64,000 bases of DNA, from positions 56,134-120,133 of the forward strand of contig JAOARQ010000030.1 of the NCBI GenBank assembly GCA_025210455.1, in the 5' to 3' direction. The translations under genes were made by a program, and so were the position numbers. Positions 19,401 through 28,644 of this stretch are shown in pieces. The DNA is from Pelagimonas sp. GTDB lineage: Bacteria; Pseudomonadota; Alphaproteobacteria; Rhodobacterales; Rhodobacteraceae. The notes beneath the pieces were generated by a model. The model was not told where the DNA came from, ran no database searches, and worked only from the letters and a program-made list of their open reading frames with translations. How positions within the stretch are numbered: the stretch's first letter is position 1; every line of letters begins with the position of its first letter.

Positions 19401-19749
19401 CGATCATCTCAACGTTGAACTTGTCGAGAACGCCCATCTCTTCCAGCGCCAGCGAGGTGTTCAGCCCAGTCTGCCCGCCCATGGTGGGCAGCAGCGCATC
19501 AGGGCGTTCTTTTTCGATGATCTTGGCGACCATCTCAGGGGTGATCGGTTCGATATAGGTCGCATCGGCCAGACCCGGATCGGTCATGATGGTTGCCGGG
19601 TTCGAATTCACGAGGATCACGCGATAACCTTCTTCGCGCAGCGCCTTGCAGGCCTGTGCCCCCGAATAGTCAAACTCGCAGGCTTGTCCGATCACAATAG
19701 GACCGGCGCCGATGATCATGATGGATTTGATATCGGTTCTTTTGGGCAT
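16417..19749 (-). CDS. carB: Carbamoyl-phosphate synthase, large subunit
   Basis: 1110 residues from the ATG at 19749 (MPKRTDIKS), which has a GAGG ribosome site; 11 upstream in-frame codons are excluded. It carries two tandem ATP-grasp halves, each with [14 protein letters not shown] or [14 protein letters not shown] type N-terminal loops, and a C-terminal MGS-like regulatory domain (roughly 950-1090, [10 protein letters not shown]). It makes carbamoyl phosphate for pyrimidines and arginine from glutamine-derived ammonia, bicarbonate and two ATP. carA is not adjacent. It is divergent from pabB across about 207 bases. Confidence 0.98.
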   Translation of the reverse strand: MPKRTDIKSIMIIGAGPIVIGQACEFDYSGAQACKALREEGYRVILVNSNPATIMTDPGLADATYIEPITPEMVAKIIEKERPDALLPTMGGQTGLNTSLALEEMGVLDKFNVEMIGAKRDAIEMAEDRKLFREAMDRLGIENPKATIITAPKKDDGSADLDAGVQMALDELDEIGLPAIIRPAFTLGGTGGGVAYNREDYIHFCRTGMDASPVNQILVDESLLGWKEYEMEVVRDKADNAIIVCSIENVDPMGVHTGDSITVAPALTLTDKEYQIMRTHSINVLREIGVETGGSNVQWAVNPADGRMVVIEMNPRVSRSSALASKATGFPIAKIAAKLAVGYTLDELDNDITKVTPASFEPTIDYVVTKIPKFAFEKFPGSEPYLTTAMKSVGEAMAIGRTIHESLQKALASMESGLTGFDEVEIPGAPEKAEVIKAISKQTPDRMRTIAQAMRHGLSDDEIQATTAFDPWFLARIREIVDAEERVKTEGLPSDEAGLRDLKIMGFTDARLAKLTGKTETEVRKARLDQGVKAVFKRIDTCAAEFEAQTPYMYSTYEQPLMGEVECEARPSERKKVVVLGGGPNRIGQGIEFDYCCCHACFALADAGYETIMINCNPETVSTDYDTSDRLYFEPLTFENVMEILRVEQENGDLHGVIVQFGGQTPLKLANALEESGIPILGTSPDAIDLAEDRERFQALVNSLNLKQPKNGIASTDAQALEIAGEIGFPLVIRPSYVLGGRAMEIVRDMAQLERYIAEAVVVSGDSPVLLDSYLAGATELDVDALCDGENVHIAGIMQHIEEAGVHSGDSACSLPPYSLSKDTIDEIARQTEALAKALNVVGLMNVQFAVKDGEIYLIEVNPRASRTVPFVAKATDSAIASIAARLMAGEKLSAFPKREGYYKNADYSAPVPMADPMMLGDHNMPWFSVKEAVLPFARFPGVDTLLGPEMRSTGEVMGWDRSFPRAFLKAQLGAGNHLPTEGSVFFSIKDADKTPVIVEAAQTLVDLGFKIVATGGTSTFLSENGIACETVKKVYEGRPNVVDLMKDGGIQLVMNTTDGKASVSDSREIRSVALYDKIPYFTTAAGAHAAALAMKEREEGDLEIRSLQG

Positions 19750-19956
19750 GGGCAGACCTCTGAGATTCGCAGTGAGTGACAACGGCGGCAGCGCGCAAAT
19801 TGTCGTGCGTTATAGGCAGTGCAGCAAAAGGTGCAAGCGTTATCGGAAACGAATGCGCTTTTGCCGCTTTCCCCCCTTCACACCCCGCTGACATATCTTA
19901 TATCCGCGCCAGAGTTTCGGGGCCAGCGCTATGGCCAGAGTTTCAGGGAACACATC

Positions 19957-21078
19957 TTGTACCTAAGGTTTGATCAAGGGCCAGCAGGGCCCGGCACCTG
20001 TTTTCAGTCACCCGCGCAGCTTATCTGCGCTTGGGATGCACAGGACGTGCCCGGCGCCCTGACCATGATGGATCAGGCGCGTGCCAAAGGGGGCTGGCTG
20101 GCGGGGTATGCCAGCTATGAACTGGGCTATGCGCTTGAACCCCGGCTGGCCCAGCGTATGCCAAAGGGGCGCAGATTACCCCTGCTGCAATTTGGCGTCT
20201 ATGAAGCCCCGCAACTGGCTGATCTGCCCAGTCCCGATGGTGTGCTGTCAGATCTGACGCCGGGGTGGGGTGCGGCGCAATACCAGACAGCCTTTGAACA
20301 GCTTCACGCCAATATCGCATCGGGCGATATCTATCAGGCCAATCTGACTTTTCCGATCAAAGGGCGCACGACAGGGGATGCTGCCGCTCTTTATGCGGCT
20401 TTGGTTCAGAAACAGCCGGTGGGCCACGGTGCTCTTGTGCTGCAAGACGGCCTGCCCGATCTGCTGTCCCGCTCGCCCGAACTGTTCTTTCGCACAGATC
20501 CCGATGGGATGATCGAAACCCGACCGATGAAGGGCACCCAGCCGCGCAGTCTGGATCCCAAAGAAGATGCCCGGCGCAAGGTCTGGCTGTCGCAGGATGA
20601 AAAGAACCGCGCTGAAAATCTGATGATCGTCGATCTTTTGCGCAATGATATCAGCCGTGTGGCGCTGCCCGGTTCGGTACATGTGCCGGAGCTGTTCAAG
20701 GTCGAAAGCTATGCGACAGTGCATCAGATGGTGTCTTTGGTGCGCGCGCAGCTGCGCCCGGATGCGGGGCTGTCGGATATTCTGCGCGCGCTGTTTCCCT
20801 GCGGGTCGATCACTGGCGCGCCCAAGATCCGGGCGATGGAGATCCTGAATGATCTCGAACCGGACCCGCGCGATATCTATTGTGGCACCATTGGCTGGGC
20901 TGCCCCGGACGGGCGCGCTGATTTCAATGTGGCGATCCGCACAGTGATGGTCGAAGATGGCGAGGCCCGGTTGAATGTGGGCGGTGGTGTCGTCTGGGAC
21001 AGCACCGCCCCATCTGAGTATGAGGAAGCCCTATGGAAAGCCCGCTTTGCCACGGCTCTGACCCCCAGTTTCGTCTGA
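19957..21078 (+). CDS. pabB: Aminodeoxychorismate synthase component I
   Basis: 373 residues from a TTG at 19957, preceded at 7-base spacing by AGGGA and giving YLRFDQGPAGPG, the N-terminus expected in this group; the frame is open back to an ATG at 19819, so the start is inferred. Chorismate-binding motifs: IETRPMKGTQPR and the signature CGSITGAPKIRAMEIL. PabB converts chorismate to 4-amino-4-deoxychorismate with ammonia from PabA, toward p-aminobenzoate and folate. Its 3-prime end overlaps the pabC-like gene by 46 bases. Confidence 0.88.
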   Translation: MYLRFDQGPAGPGTCFQSPAQLICAWDAQDVPGALTMMDQARAKGGWLAGYASYELGYALEPRLAQRMPKGRRLPLLQFGVYEAPQLADLPSPDGVLSDLTPGWGAAQYQTAFEQLHANIASGDIYQANLTFPIKGRTTGDAAALYAALVQKQPVGHGALVLQDGLPDLLSRSPELFFRTDPDGMIETRPMKGTQPRSLDPKEDARRKVWLSQDEKNRAENLMIVDLLRNDISRVALPGSVHVPELFKVESYATVHQMVSLVRAQLRPDAGLSDILRALFPCGSITGAPKIRAMEILNDLEPDPRDIYCGTIGWAAPDGRADFNVAIRTVMVEDGEARLNVGGGVVWDSTAPSEYEEALWKARFATALTPSFV

Positions 21079-21692
21079 TTGAAACCTTTGGATTTCATCC
21101 CGGTCAGGGGCTGCCCCGTCTGGATCTGCATCTGCGCCGGATGGAACGATCAGCCCGGCAATTTGACATTCCCTTTGATCGCAAAGGGGCCAAGGCCGAA
21201 TTGCAAAAGATTGATGGCAATACCGCGTTGCGCTGTCGTTTTACGCTGGATGCGCAGGGGCAGGCAGAGCTGACCACCGCCCCCCTTCCACCCGGCAAAC
21301 GCTGGCGGGTCGCAATCGCCGAACAGCGATTGAACAGCGCTGATCCCTGGCTTGCCCATAAAACCACCCGCCGCGAAATCTATGACAAGGCGCGCGCAAA
21401 TCTGCCCGCTGGCATTGATGAGCTGATTTTCCTCAATGAGCGCGACGAGGTTTGCGAAGGCTCAATCACCAATATTTTTGTTCAGACTTTCGACCGGGGC
21501 AATATCACGCCGCCTTTATCCTGCGGACTGCTGCCCGGCATTTTGCGCCAAGACCTACTGAACAAGGCCCAGTACCGCGAAGATATCCTAACCCTGAAAG
21601 ATCTCAAACGCGCCCGGTCGATCTGCATGGGCAATTCGCTGCGCGGCCTGATACTCTGCGATTATGTCGGTCCGCGCGCTCCGCTGCCCTGA
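21033..21692 (+). CDS. pabC: Class IV aminotransferase, probable aminodeoxychorismate lyase
   Basis: 219 residues. The class IV PLP fold is seen in RLETFGF-type entry residues (FRLIETFGF), the Lys in HKTTRREIYDKAR and the motif NERDEVCEGSITNIF. PabC releases pyruvate from aminodeoxychorismate to form p-aminobenzoate. The gene begins inside the end of pabB in another frame (46-base overlap), which supports coupling and the function. It is shorter than typical PabC (about 270), mainly at the N-terminus, as is common for versions following pabB. A branched-chain aminotransferase-like role is less likely. Confidence 0.85.
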   Translation: MESPLCHGSDPQFRLIETFGFHPGQGLPRLDLHLRRMERSARQFDIPFDRKGAKAELQKIDGNTALRCRFTLDAQGQAELTTAPLPPGKRWRVAIAEQRLNSADPWLAHKTTRREIYDKARANLPAGIDELIFLNERDEVCEGSITNIFVQTFDRGNITPPLSCGLLPGILRQDLLNKAQYREDILTLKDLKRARSICMGNSLRGLILCDYVGPRAPLP

Positions 21693-21898
21693 TCTTCCTC
21701 TTGCCCAAAAAACTTCGGATAGCGGCAGCTTTGCTGTGACGGGGCAGCGCCCCTTGCAACTTTTCCTCAAAAAACCGCGCTCAAAGTGGCTGGGCAGCGC
21801 CCCCGGGCTTGACTTCTATTGTCTCAAACGGTGTATCGGCCCAGACGTATTGTGCCATAGTTCTATGGTCCCACCTATCCGCCCGAGGAAGATATATC
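21693..21898 (+). repeat. Intergenic region with diverged repeat element and GC-box duplication
   Basis: 206 bases between pabC and aspS. A segment at about 21700-21753 (CTTGCCCAAAAAACT, then GGGGCAGCGCCCC at 21741-21753) resembles the element at 9804-9896 in order and sequence. GGGCAGCGCCCCC recurs at 21792-21804. The remainder should contain the aspS promoter, and the aspS ribosome site GAGGAAG is near 21884. Confidence 0.5.
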
Positions 21899-23755
21899 AT
21901 GCACGCCTATCGCAGCCATTCCTGCGCCGATCTGACCAAAGCCAATGTTGGCGAAACCGTTCGCCTGTCGGGCTGGGTTCACCGCATCCGTGACCACGGC
22001 GGCGTGTTGTTCATCGACCTGCGCGATCATTACGGCATCACGCAGGTGATCGCAGATGGCGACAGCCCGGTGTTTTCCGAACTGGAAAAGGTGCGCTCTG
22101 AATGGTGTATCCGCATTGATGGCAATGTTCTGGCGCGCGACGAAAGCCTTGTGAACCCGAACCTGCCCACCGGCGAAATCGAAGTCTTCGTGCGTGATCT
22201 TGAGGTTCTGGGCGCCGCAGACGAACTGCCGCTGATCGTGTTTGGCGATCAGGAATACCCGGAAGAAACCCGCCTGAAGTACCGCTATCTCGATCTGCGC
22301 CGCGAGGTGATGCAAAAGTCGATGACCCTGCGGTCTGACGTTGTGGCCTCGATGCGCAAACGCATGTGGGATCTGGATTTCCGCGAATATCAGACGCCGA
22401 TCATCACCGCGTCGTCGCCAGAAGGTGCGCGTGACTTCCTGGTGCCGTCGCGTCTGCATCCGGGCAAATTCTATGCGCTGCCGCAGGCTCCGCAGCAGTT
22501 CAAACAGCTGATCATGGTCTCGGGCTTTGACAAGTATTTCCAGATCGCGCCCTGCTTCCGCGATGAAGACCCACGCGCCGATCGTTCGCCCACCGATTTC
22601 TACCAGCTTGACCTTGAGATGTCATTTGTTGAGCAGCAGGATGTCTTTGACACCATTGCGCCGGTTCTGGCCGGTGTCTTCGAAGAGTTCGGCGGTGGTC
22701 GCAAGGTAGATGCGCCGCAGGACTGGCCGCAGATTTCCTATCGCGATGCGGCGAAGTGGTATGGCTCTGACAAGCCTGACCTGCGCAACCCGATCAAGAT
22801 GCAGGATTGTTCCGAACACTTCCGTGGCTCGGGCTTTGCGATCTTTGCCAAACTGCTGGAGCAGGACGGCACCGAGGTGCGTGCCATCCCCGCGCCGACA
22901 GGTGGCGGCCGCAAGTTCTGTGACCGCATGAACAAATTCGCCCAGGGCGAAGGTCTGCCGGGCATGGGCTATATCTTCTGGCGTGACAAAACCGCTGATT
23001 CCGTGGCGCAAGAGCTGGGGATTTCGGTGAAAGAAGCGCAGGCCAAGATGAAAGCTGGCGAAGTGGAAGGTGGCATGGAAGCCGCAGGCCCGCTGGCCAA
23101 GAACATCGGCCCGGAGCGCACCGAAGCCATCCGTCAGCAGCTGGGTCTGGGCGTGGGCGACGCGGCCTTCTTCCTGGGGGGCAAGCCCAAGTCGTTCGAA
23201 AAGATCGCTGGCAAAGCCCGCGATGTGATCGGCAAAGAGCTGAACCTGATCGACGAAGATCGCTTTGCCTTTGCCTGGATCGTGGATTTCCCGATCTACG
23301 AGGCGGACGAAGAAACCGGCAAGATTGATTTCGAACACAACCCGTTCTCCATGCCGCAGGGTGGGATGGATGCGCTGAACGGCAATCCGCTGGATGTTCT
23401 GGGCTATCAGTACGATCTGGCCTGTAACGGCTATGAGCTGGTGTCGGGCGCGATCCGTAACCACAAGCCGGAAATCATGCTGAAAGCCTTTGAACTGGCA
23501 GGTTATGGTGCAGATGAGGTGAAAAACCGCTTTGGCGCGCTGTTCAACGCCTTCCACTATGGCGCGCCGCCGCACGGTGGCTGCGCTGCCGGAATCGACC
23601 GCATCGTCATGCTGCTGGCAGATCAGCAGAACATCCGCGAAGTCATGATGTTCCCTATGAACCAGCGCGCCGAAGACCTGATGATGCAGGCCCCTTCAGA
23701 GCCGCAGAATGAACAGCTGATGGAACTAAGCCTGCGCGTCATCCCGCAGGACTAA
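21899..23755 (+). CDS. aspS: Aspartate--tRNA ligase
   Basis: 618 residues from the ATG at 21899 (MHAYRSHSC), chosen for its GAGGAAG ribosome site; upstream in-frame codons lie in repeat sequence. It has an OB-fold anticodon domain (1-110), class II catalytic core with motif 2 [24 protein letters not shown] in part, a bacterial GAD insertion (about 300-410) and motif 3 GIDRIVMLL near the end. It charges tRNA-Asp. Whether it is discriminating or also charges tRNA-Asn cannot be settled here. It ends at a strong terminator. Confidence 0.97.
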   Translation: MHAYRSHSCADLTKANVGETVRLSGWVHRIRDHGGVLFIDLRDHYGITQVIADGDSPVFSELEKVRSEWCIRIDGNVLARDESLVNPNLPTGEIEVFVRDLEVLGAADELPLIVFGDQEYPEETRLKYRYLDLRREVMQKSMTLRSDVVASMRKRMWDLDFREYQTPIITASSPEGARDFLVPSRLHPGKFYALPQAPQQFKQLIMVSGFDKYFQIAPCFRDEDPRADRSPTDFYQLDLEMSFVEQQDVFDTIAPVLAGVFEEFGGGRKVDAPQDWPQISYRDAAKWYGSDKPDLRNPIKMQDCSEHFRGSGFAIFAKLLEQDGTEVRAIPAPTGGGRKFCDRMNKFAQGEGLPGMGYIFWRDKTADSVAQELGISVKEAQAKMKAGEVEGGMEAAGPLAKNIGPERTEAIRQQLGLGVGDAAFFLGGKPKSFEKIAGKARDVIGKELNLIDEDRFAFAWIVDFPIYEADEETGKIDFEHNPFSMPQGGMDALNGNPLDVLGYQYDLACNGYELVSGAIRNHKPEIMLKAFELAGYGADEVKNRFGALFNAFHYGAPPHGGCAAGIDRIVMLLADQQNIREVMMFPMNQRAEDLMMQAPSEPQNEQLMELSLRVIPQD

Positions 23756-23777
23756 ATTCCGCAACACGGATCAAACA

Positions 23778-23804
23778 AGGCCCGCACATTGTGTGGGCCT
23801 TTTT
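23778..23804 (+). terminator. Rho-independent terminator of aspS
   Basis: A ten-pair stem, AGGCCCGCAC (23778-23787) with GTGTGGGCCT (23791-23800), with a 3-base loop and a T run to 23804. Confidence 0.85.
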
Positions 23805-23919
23805 CGTTAACAGGCCCTAGTCTAACGGTTAAATTGACACCAAGAATTTACCCCATAGGGGCTGGTCGTACAGCTTGGACGGGCATATCTTAAAGGCTAG
23901 CTCAACGTCGGGATCTCTC

Positions 23920-24648
23920 ATGTATCGTTTTCTTGCCCTCGCTTTTATTGCGCTGTCTGCCTGCGTGGCGACCACCGAGGATCCCAGCCCCCAGCCTGCA
24001 CCGCAGCCAAAGCCGCAGCAAACCCAGCGCGAATCGGTGGCGGTGCCGCAGGGCGCGGCGCGGCAGTTTGTGCGGGTGATCGAAACCATGGAACCGGTGG
24101 CGGAACGTGAATGCCGCGCCCGAACGCGTGGGATCAACTGTGATTTTCTGATTGTGGTGGATGATCGTCCCGGACAGCCCCCCAATGCGCTTCAGACCAA
24201 AGATCGTTCCGGGCGACCCATTCTGGCCTTTACTGCAAGCCTGTTGAATGAGGTGCGCAATGCCGATGAACTGGCTTTTGTCGTGGGGCACGAAGCCGCC
24301 CACCATATTCTGCACCATCTGGATGAAACCCAGCGCAATGCGCAGCGCGCGGCGGTGATTTTCTCGGGCGTTGCAGCCATTCTGGGCGGCACCCCCGAAG
24401 AGGTCAAAGAGGCCGAGCGCGCCGGGGCTGCCGCTGGTGTTCTGGCCTATTCCAAGGATCACGAACTGGAAGCAGACCAGCTGGGCACCATCATCACCCA
24501 TAACGCTGGGTATAACCCGTTGCGTGGGGCGCAGTTCTTTAACCGTCTGCCAGACCCCAAGAACAGATTTCTCAGCACCCACCCGGGCAATCAGCAACGC
24601 ATTCAGGTGGTCCGCCAAACCGCTGCGCAGCTTGGGGTGAACGGTTAA
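23920..24648 (+). CDS. M48-family metalloprotease lipoprotein
   Basis: 242 residues from the ATG at 23920. A lipoprotein signal ends in LSAC (Cys15), followed by a Pro/Gln-rich linker (21-36). The zinc protease motif HEAAH is at 124-128, and HELEAD (181-186) supplies the third ligand, Glu184. The family includes BepA/YcaL-like periplasmic proteases in outer-membrane quality control; no TPR domain is present, so it is the short type. Its TAA stop overlaps the opposing cobF stop in the shared palindrome TTAA (24645-24648). Confidence 0.9.
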   Translation: MYRFLALAFIALSACVATTEDPSPQPAPQPKPQQTQRESVAVPQGAARQFVRVIETMEPVAERECRARTRGINCDFLIVVDDRPGQPPNALQTKDRSGRPILAFTASLLNEVRNADELAFVVGHEAAHHILHHLDETQRNAQRAAVIFSGVAAILGGTPEEVKEAERAGAAAGVLAYSKDHELEADQLGTIITHNAGYNPLRGAQFFNRLPDPKNRFLSTHPGNQQRIQVVRQTAAQLGVNG

Positions 24649-25376
24649 GCCTTGCGCAACAGGTAGGTGTCCATCAACCAACCGTGTTGAGCACGTGCCT
24701 TTTCACGGGTGGCGATGATACGAGGGCCGGTGTCATCCAACGGGCCATGGTCCAATATCTGTTCTGGCATGCCCAGAAAGGCCCCCCACCAGATCGTTAT
24801 CCCGGTCGGGTCAAGCTGCTGAAAACTGGCTTCGCCATCCAGCATAACCACAACGGTCTCGGCCCCTTCGGGCCAGCCGAAATCACGAAGCTGCCGCCCG
24901 GTGGTGATCTGCACAGGGCCGTTCACGGTGTTCAACGGCATGGCGTGGGCCGCCGTCAGTGCCTGAAGCGACGTGATGCCGGGCACAACCCGCACCTTGG
25001 GCATGGGGGTCAAACGCTCGGCGATCCGCAGGGTGCTGTCATAAAGTGACGGATCCCCCCAGACCAGCAGCGCCACCGGACCTGTCGCTCCATCCAGTGC
25101 CTGCACCCATTTTGCGGCGATCTCATCATGCCAGCGGGCCACACGTTCCTGATAGGGCAGGGCAGGGTCGCGCACAGGATAATCGAAATGGACAATCTCG
25201 GCTTCGGATCCGCTGGCTTTGATGATCTGATGCCGGATCTCGGCCAGATCATCTTTGCCCGTGCCTTTGCGTGGCACCAGAATGCGCTGCGCTTCCCGCA
25301 GGGCGCGCATACCTTCGGTTGTGACATGATCAGGATTACCTGTCCCGATCCCAACCAGCCAAAGATCCGAAATCAT
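24645..25376 (-). CDS. cobF: Precorrin-6A synthase (deacetylating)
   Basis: 243 residues of the SAM-dependent tetrapyrrole methylase fold: LWLVGIGTGNPDHVT at the N-terminus, WGDPSLYDST near 105, and the CobF-specific VPGITSLQALTAAHAMPLN. It methylates C1 of precorrin-5 with release of acetate in the aerobic cobalamin route. It is the last gene of the minus-strand cob string, 18 bases after cobA. Confidence 0.95.
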   Translation of the reverse strand: MISDLWLVGIGTGNPDHVTTEGMRALREAQRILVPRKGTGKDDLAEIRHQIIKASGSEAEIVHFDYPVRDPALPYQERVARWHDEIAAKWVQALDGATGPVALLVWGDPSLYDSTLRIAERLTPMPKVRVVPGITSLQALTAAHAMPLNTVNGPVQITTGRQLRDFGWPEGAETVVVMLDGEASFQQLDPTGITIWWGAFLGMPEQILDHGPLDDTGPRIIATREKARAQHGWLMDTYLLRKA

Positions 25377-25394
25377 CTGTCTGCCCTCTTCAAC

Positions 25395-26114
25395 TCAAAG
25401 CTCGGCCAGGGGCCCATAGAGGATCAGCGCTGGCTGATCGCCAAACTCCTGCGCAAGGCTTGCAGCCAGATCAGCCACGGTTGAGCGGGTGATCTTTTGA
25501 TCCGGTCCGCTCACCCCTTCAGCCAAAAGCGCAGGTGTGTCAGCGGGCAGGCCCGCGTCGATCAACCCCTGCGCCATTTTGGGAAAGGTCCGCTTTCCCA
25601 TGAAAACAACGGTGGTTGCATTGGGATCGGCCAAAGCCGCAAGGTTCATGTTCTCTGGAAGCTCACCGGTCAGGTCGTGCCCGGTGGTGAATTGCACCCG
25701 CCGCGCGGTTTCGCGCCGTGTCAGCGGAATGCCCGCCGCCGCTGCCGCTGCGCAGGCCGAGGGGATGCCGGGGATGATTTCATAGTCTATCCCAGCCTCT
25801 TGCAGGGCCACCAGCTCTTCTTCGAGGCGCCCGAACAGGCCGCTGTCACCGGATTTTAGCCGCACCACCCGCTGTCCGGTCTGGGCGTAATCCACCAAAA
25901 GGCGGCTGACATGTGACTGTTTCGGCGATGGCCGCCCGGCGCGTTTGCCAACCCCAACCAGATCCGCACCGTCGCGCGCATGTTCCAGAATGGGACCCGA
26001 GGATAAATCATCAAACAGCACCGCATCGGCCGCCTGCAATCTGTTGACCGCCTTTACGGTCAGCAGTTCAGGATCGCCGGGGCCGGAACTGACAAAACTT
26101 ACGAAACCGCTCAC
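25395..26114 (-). CDS. cobA: Uroporphyrinogen-III C-methyltransferase
   Basis: 239 residues with the SUMT signatures VSSGPGDPELLTVKA, DLSSGPILEHA and the GRPSPKQSH stretch; no CysG-type dehydrogenase fusion. It adds methyl groups at C2 and C7 of uroporphyrinogen III to give precorrin-2, the entry step to cobalamin and siroheme. It begins with GTG (26112-26114) overlapping the cobB stop as GTGA, so translation is probably coupled. Pathway order differs from gene order: the first enzyme is near the end of the string. Confidence 0.95.
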   Translation of the reverse strand: MSGFVSFVSSGPGDPELLTVKAVNRLQAADAVLFDDLSSGPILEHARDGADLVGVGKRAGRPSPKQSHVSRLLVDYAQTGQRVVRLKSGDSGLFGRLEEELVALQEAGIDYEIIPGIPSACAAAAAAGIPLTRRETARRVQFTTGHDLTGELPENMNLAALADPNATTVVFMGKRTFPKMAQGLIDAGLPADTPALLAEGVSGPDQKITRSTVADLAASLAQEFGDQPALILYGPLAEL

Positions 26115-27418
26115 GCGTGATCCTCCGCCGTGATGAGATGGAAAAACGTCCCGGTGACATGACCGCGAACCGAGCCCGTCTCTGGCACATCATTCCCATC
26201 GGCGTCAAACACCTGCGCCAGCGGGGCGTCAGGCTGTTCCAGAATGGTCGAGTAATGGAACTCATGCCCGCGCAATGCTGTTTTGGCCTCATGCCCCGGC
26301 AAAGCGGTTTCCAGAACAGCCCGACGATAGCCAAGATGGAATTTACGCTTTTCATAGCTAGTGACGAGGCCAAGCAACCCTGCCATCTGATGGCGCGTGC
26401 CCTCTTTGTCGATCAGGGCCTCACCCAGCGCCATATAACCCCCGCATTCCCCATGCACAGGTTTGGTTTGCGCATGTTTGCGCAGGCCTGCGCGGAACGT
26501 CTCAGCCGCGGCCAGCTTGCCCGCGTGCAATTCAGGATAGCCGCCGGGCAACCAGACCAGATCTGCGTCTGCGGCGGGGGCTTCATCTGCCAGTGGCGAA
26601 AACGGAAGGATCTCTGCCCCGCCATCACGCCAGCCTTTCAGCAGATGCGGGTAGGTAAAGGAAAAGGCTTCGTCACGCGCCAGAGCAATGCGCCCGGCAG
26701 GGGGTTTTGGCAATTCACCCTGACCGATGTTCCCACCTGCCGCCGCAGCCCGGATGGCGTCCAGATCAACGTGATCGCGCAGAAAAGTGGCATAGCCTTC
26801 GATTGCGGCATTCAGATCCGGGTGCTCAACCGCCTGAATAAGGCCAAGGTGTCGTTCTGGCAAAGCCAGATCGCCGCGACGGGGCAGTACGCCCAGCACT
26901 TTGATGCCAGCCTGATCCATGCCCAGCCGTGCCAACCGTTCATGGCGCGGGCTGGCGCAGCGGTTCAGAATAACACCGGCAAAAGGCAGATTGGGGTTAT
27001 AGGCCTGAAAACCCAGCGCGGTCGCTGCTGCGGATTGGGCCTGACCGCCCACATCCACCACCAGCACCACGGGCCAGCCCATACGCGCAGCAGTTTCGGC
27101 ACTGCTGCCAAAGCCCGCCTGACCCCGCGTGGCGACCCCATCGTAAAGGCCCATTGATCCTTCGGCGACGCAGATATCTGCGCCCCTGGCTTCGGTGGAA
27201 ATCGCGCCCAGCAGGCTTTCCCCCATAGCCCAGGTATCCAGATTGAACGACGCCCGGCCACAAGCCGCACGGTGAAAGGCCGGGTCGATGTAATCAGGGC
27301 CGGATTTGAACGGCTGCACCGCCAGACCATCATCCGCCAAAGCGCGCAATAGCCCCAGCATCACTGTGGTTTTGCCCGTGCCCGATGACGGAGCGGAAAC
27401 AAGAATACCCTTGGTCAT
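26111..27418 (-). CDS. cobB: Cobyrinate / hydrogenobyrinate a,c-diamide synthase
   Basis: 435 residues from the ATG at 27418 (MTKGILVSAP). P-loop PSSGTGKT (10-17), the DTWAMGE region, and a C-terminal class I glutamine amidotransferase with nucleophile Cys325 in GECGGY and His427. It amidates side chains a and c using glutamine and ATP; in the aerobic pathway the substrate is hydrogenobyrinic acid, before cobalt insertion by CobNST. Upstream codons to 27466 overlap a repeat element and are excluded. Confidence 0.96.
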   Translation of the reverse strand: MTKGILVSAPSSGTGKTTVMLGLLRALADDGLAVQPFKSGPDYIDPAFHRAACGRASFNLDTWAMGESLLGAISTEARGADICVAEGSMGLYDGVATRGQAGFGSSAETAARMGWPVVLVVDVGGQAQSAAATALGFQAYNPNLPFAGVILNRCASPRHERLARLGMDQAGIKVLGVLPRRGDLALPERHLGLIQAVEHPDLNAAIEGYATFLRDHVDLDAIRAAAAGGNIGQGELPKPPAGRIALARDEAFSFTYPHLLKGWRDGGAEILPFSPLADEAPAADADLVWLPGGYPELHAGKLAAAETFRAGLRKHAQTKPVHGECGGYMALGEALIDKEGTRHQMAGLLGLVTSYEKRKFHLGYRRAVLETALPGHEAKTALRGHEFHYSTILEQPDAPLAQVFDADGNDVPETGSVRGHVTGTFFHLITAEDHA

Positions 27419-27430
27419 GACAGCCTCTGT

Positions 27431-27480
27431 TTCATCTTGCCAAATAAACTCTGGGGGGATCGCCAAAGGCGATGGGACCC
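27431..27480 (-). repeat. Dispersed intergenic repeat between cobM and cobB
   Basis: The plus strand reads ATCTTGCCAAATAAACTCTG followed by GGGGGATCGCCAAAGGCGAT, ending in a perfect ATCGCC-AAA-GGCGAT hairpin (27459-27473). The first half matches the element upstream of lysA (ATCTTGCCAAAAACTCTGGG). It occupies the only sizeable gap inside the downstream part of the cob string. Confidence 0.6.
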
Positions 27481-27490
27481 GGTCTCATAC

Positions 27491-28285
27491 TCAGTCATCG
27501 CCATGCTGCCAGGACGCCCAGGGGCTGTCTGCGGTTTGCGGGCGATAGCGGCGATCATAATCCACCGCATAAAGACAGCTTTCGTCAAAGCCTTCTCCGG
27601 CCAATGCGGGGCCAACAAGGATCAAAGCCGTGCGTGTCACACCTTCGCCTAGCTTGCTTTGAATATCACTTAGCGTGCCGCGAATGATTTGCTGATCCGG
27701 CCAGCTGGCGCGATAGACGACGGCAACCGGGCAATCCGCACCATACGCTGGGGAAAGATCGGCCACCACTTTTTCAAGGTTCTGGATCGACAGGTGGATG
27801 GCCAATGTCGCCCCGGTTGCGGCGAAATTCACCAGTGTTTCCCCCTCTGGCATCGACGACGCCCGCCCGGGGGTGCGTGTCAGCACCACAGATTGCGCCA
27901 GCCCCGGCAGAGTCAGTTCTGTTCCCAAAGCGGCGGCAGCGGCAGCAAAGGCAGGCACACCGGGGGTGATGGAAAAGGGAATGCCTTCGGCTTTCAGGCG
28001 ACGCAATTGTTCACCCAGCGCAGACCAGACCGACAGATCGCCGGAATGCAGCCGCGCCACATCCTGACCGGCTGCATGGGCTGCTTTGATTTCATCCATG
28101 ATCTTATCAAGGTTCAGCGGGGCCGTATTGATGATCTTGGCACCTTCCGGGCAATGGCCTAAAATGGCTTCGGGAACCAATGAGCCGGCGTAGAGACACA
28201 CGGGGCACGAAGCGATCAGATCGCGGCCGCGCAGGGTCAGAAGATCGGGGGCGCCGGGGCCTGCGCCGATAAAATGGACGGTCAT
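27491..28285 (-). CDS. cobM: Precorrin-4 C11-methyltransferase
   Basis: 264 residues from the ATG at 28285 ([20 protein letters not shown]), which overlaps the cobE stop as ATGA. Methylase-fold landmarks: [37 protein letters not shown] and [16 protein letters not shown]. It methylates C11 of precorrin-4. The C-terminal tail (about residue 250 onward, ending [11 protein letters not shown]) is longer than the core fold needs. It is followed by the repeat element and then cobB. Confidence 0.95.
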   Translation of the reverse strand: MTVHFIGAGPGAPDLLTLRGRDLIASCPVCLYAGSLVPEAILGHCPEGAKIINTAPLNLDKIMDEIKAAHAAGQDVARLHSGDLSVWSALGEQLRRLKAEGIPFSITPGVPAFAAAAAALGTELTLPGLAQSVVLTRTPGRASSMPEGETLVNFAATGATLAIHLSIQNLEKVVADLSPAYGADCPVAVVYRASWPDQQIIRGTLSDIQSKLGEGVTRTALILVGPALAGEGFDESCLYAVDYDRRYRPQTADSPWASWQHGDD

Positions 28286-28644
28286 TTGCCTTCTCCTATG
28301 GCCAGCGCACATGTGGCCGTTCTGTCTGCTGAAATCACGCGCGGGCCAATCAGACGTGCGCCGGGGCCTGCGGCAGCCAGCGCTGCGGCTTCGGCCACGC
28401 TGCCTGTTGCGCGGGCTTGCGTGGATTTCTCAGACTGTGTCAGGGTCTCTTGCTGCTCCAGCAAGGGTTTGGGGATCGGGTCTACCCGAAGGGCCGCTGA
28501 TTTGGCGAACTCTTCGAACAGAAAACTGCGTGCCTTATCCTGTGCGGTCGCGGCGACCTGCGCGCCGGCCCCGGCCAGCGTATAGGCATCAAGCAGGCTT
28601 TCCAGACTCGCCGATGCGCGAAAGCCAAAACCAGCATAGATCAT
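28282..28644 (-). CDS. cobE: CobE (CbiG C-terminal-domain-like protein)
   Basis: 120 residues from the ATG at 28644 ([20 protein letters not shown]), which overlaps the cobL stop as ATGA; the stop in turn overlaps the cobM start. The GFGFRASAS start and a C-terminal [14 protein letters not shown] block match CobE, equivalent to the C-terminal domain of CbiG. Its exact step in the aerobic route is not well defined. Its ATGA links on both sides mean it is translated in series with its neighbours. Confidence 0.88.
   Translation of the reverse strand: MIYAGFGFRASASLESLLDAYTLAGAGAQVAATAQDKARSFLFEEFAKSAALRVDPIPKPLLEQQETLTQSEKSTQARATGSVAEAAALAAAGPGARLIGPRVISADRTATCALAIGEGK

Noticed and set aside
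18910..19779. A 289-codon plus-strand open frame opposite carB
   Set aside because: It lies fully within carB, whose ATP-grasp domains are unmistakable. No ribosome site or recognisable motif.
23831..23860. TTGACA at 23832 as a promoter for the M48 protease gene
   Set aside because: No TATAAT-like hexamer lies 16-18 bases downstream; the sequence there is AGGGGC.
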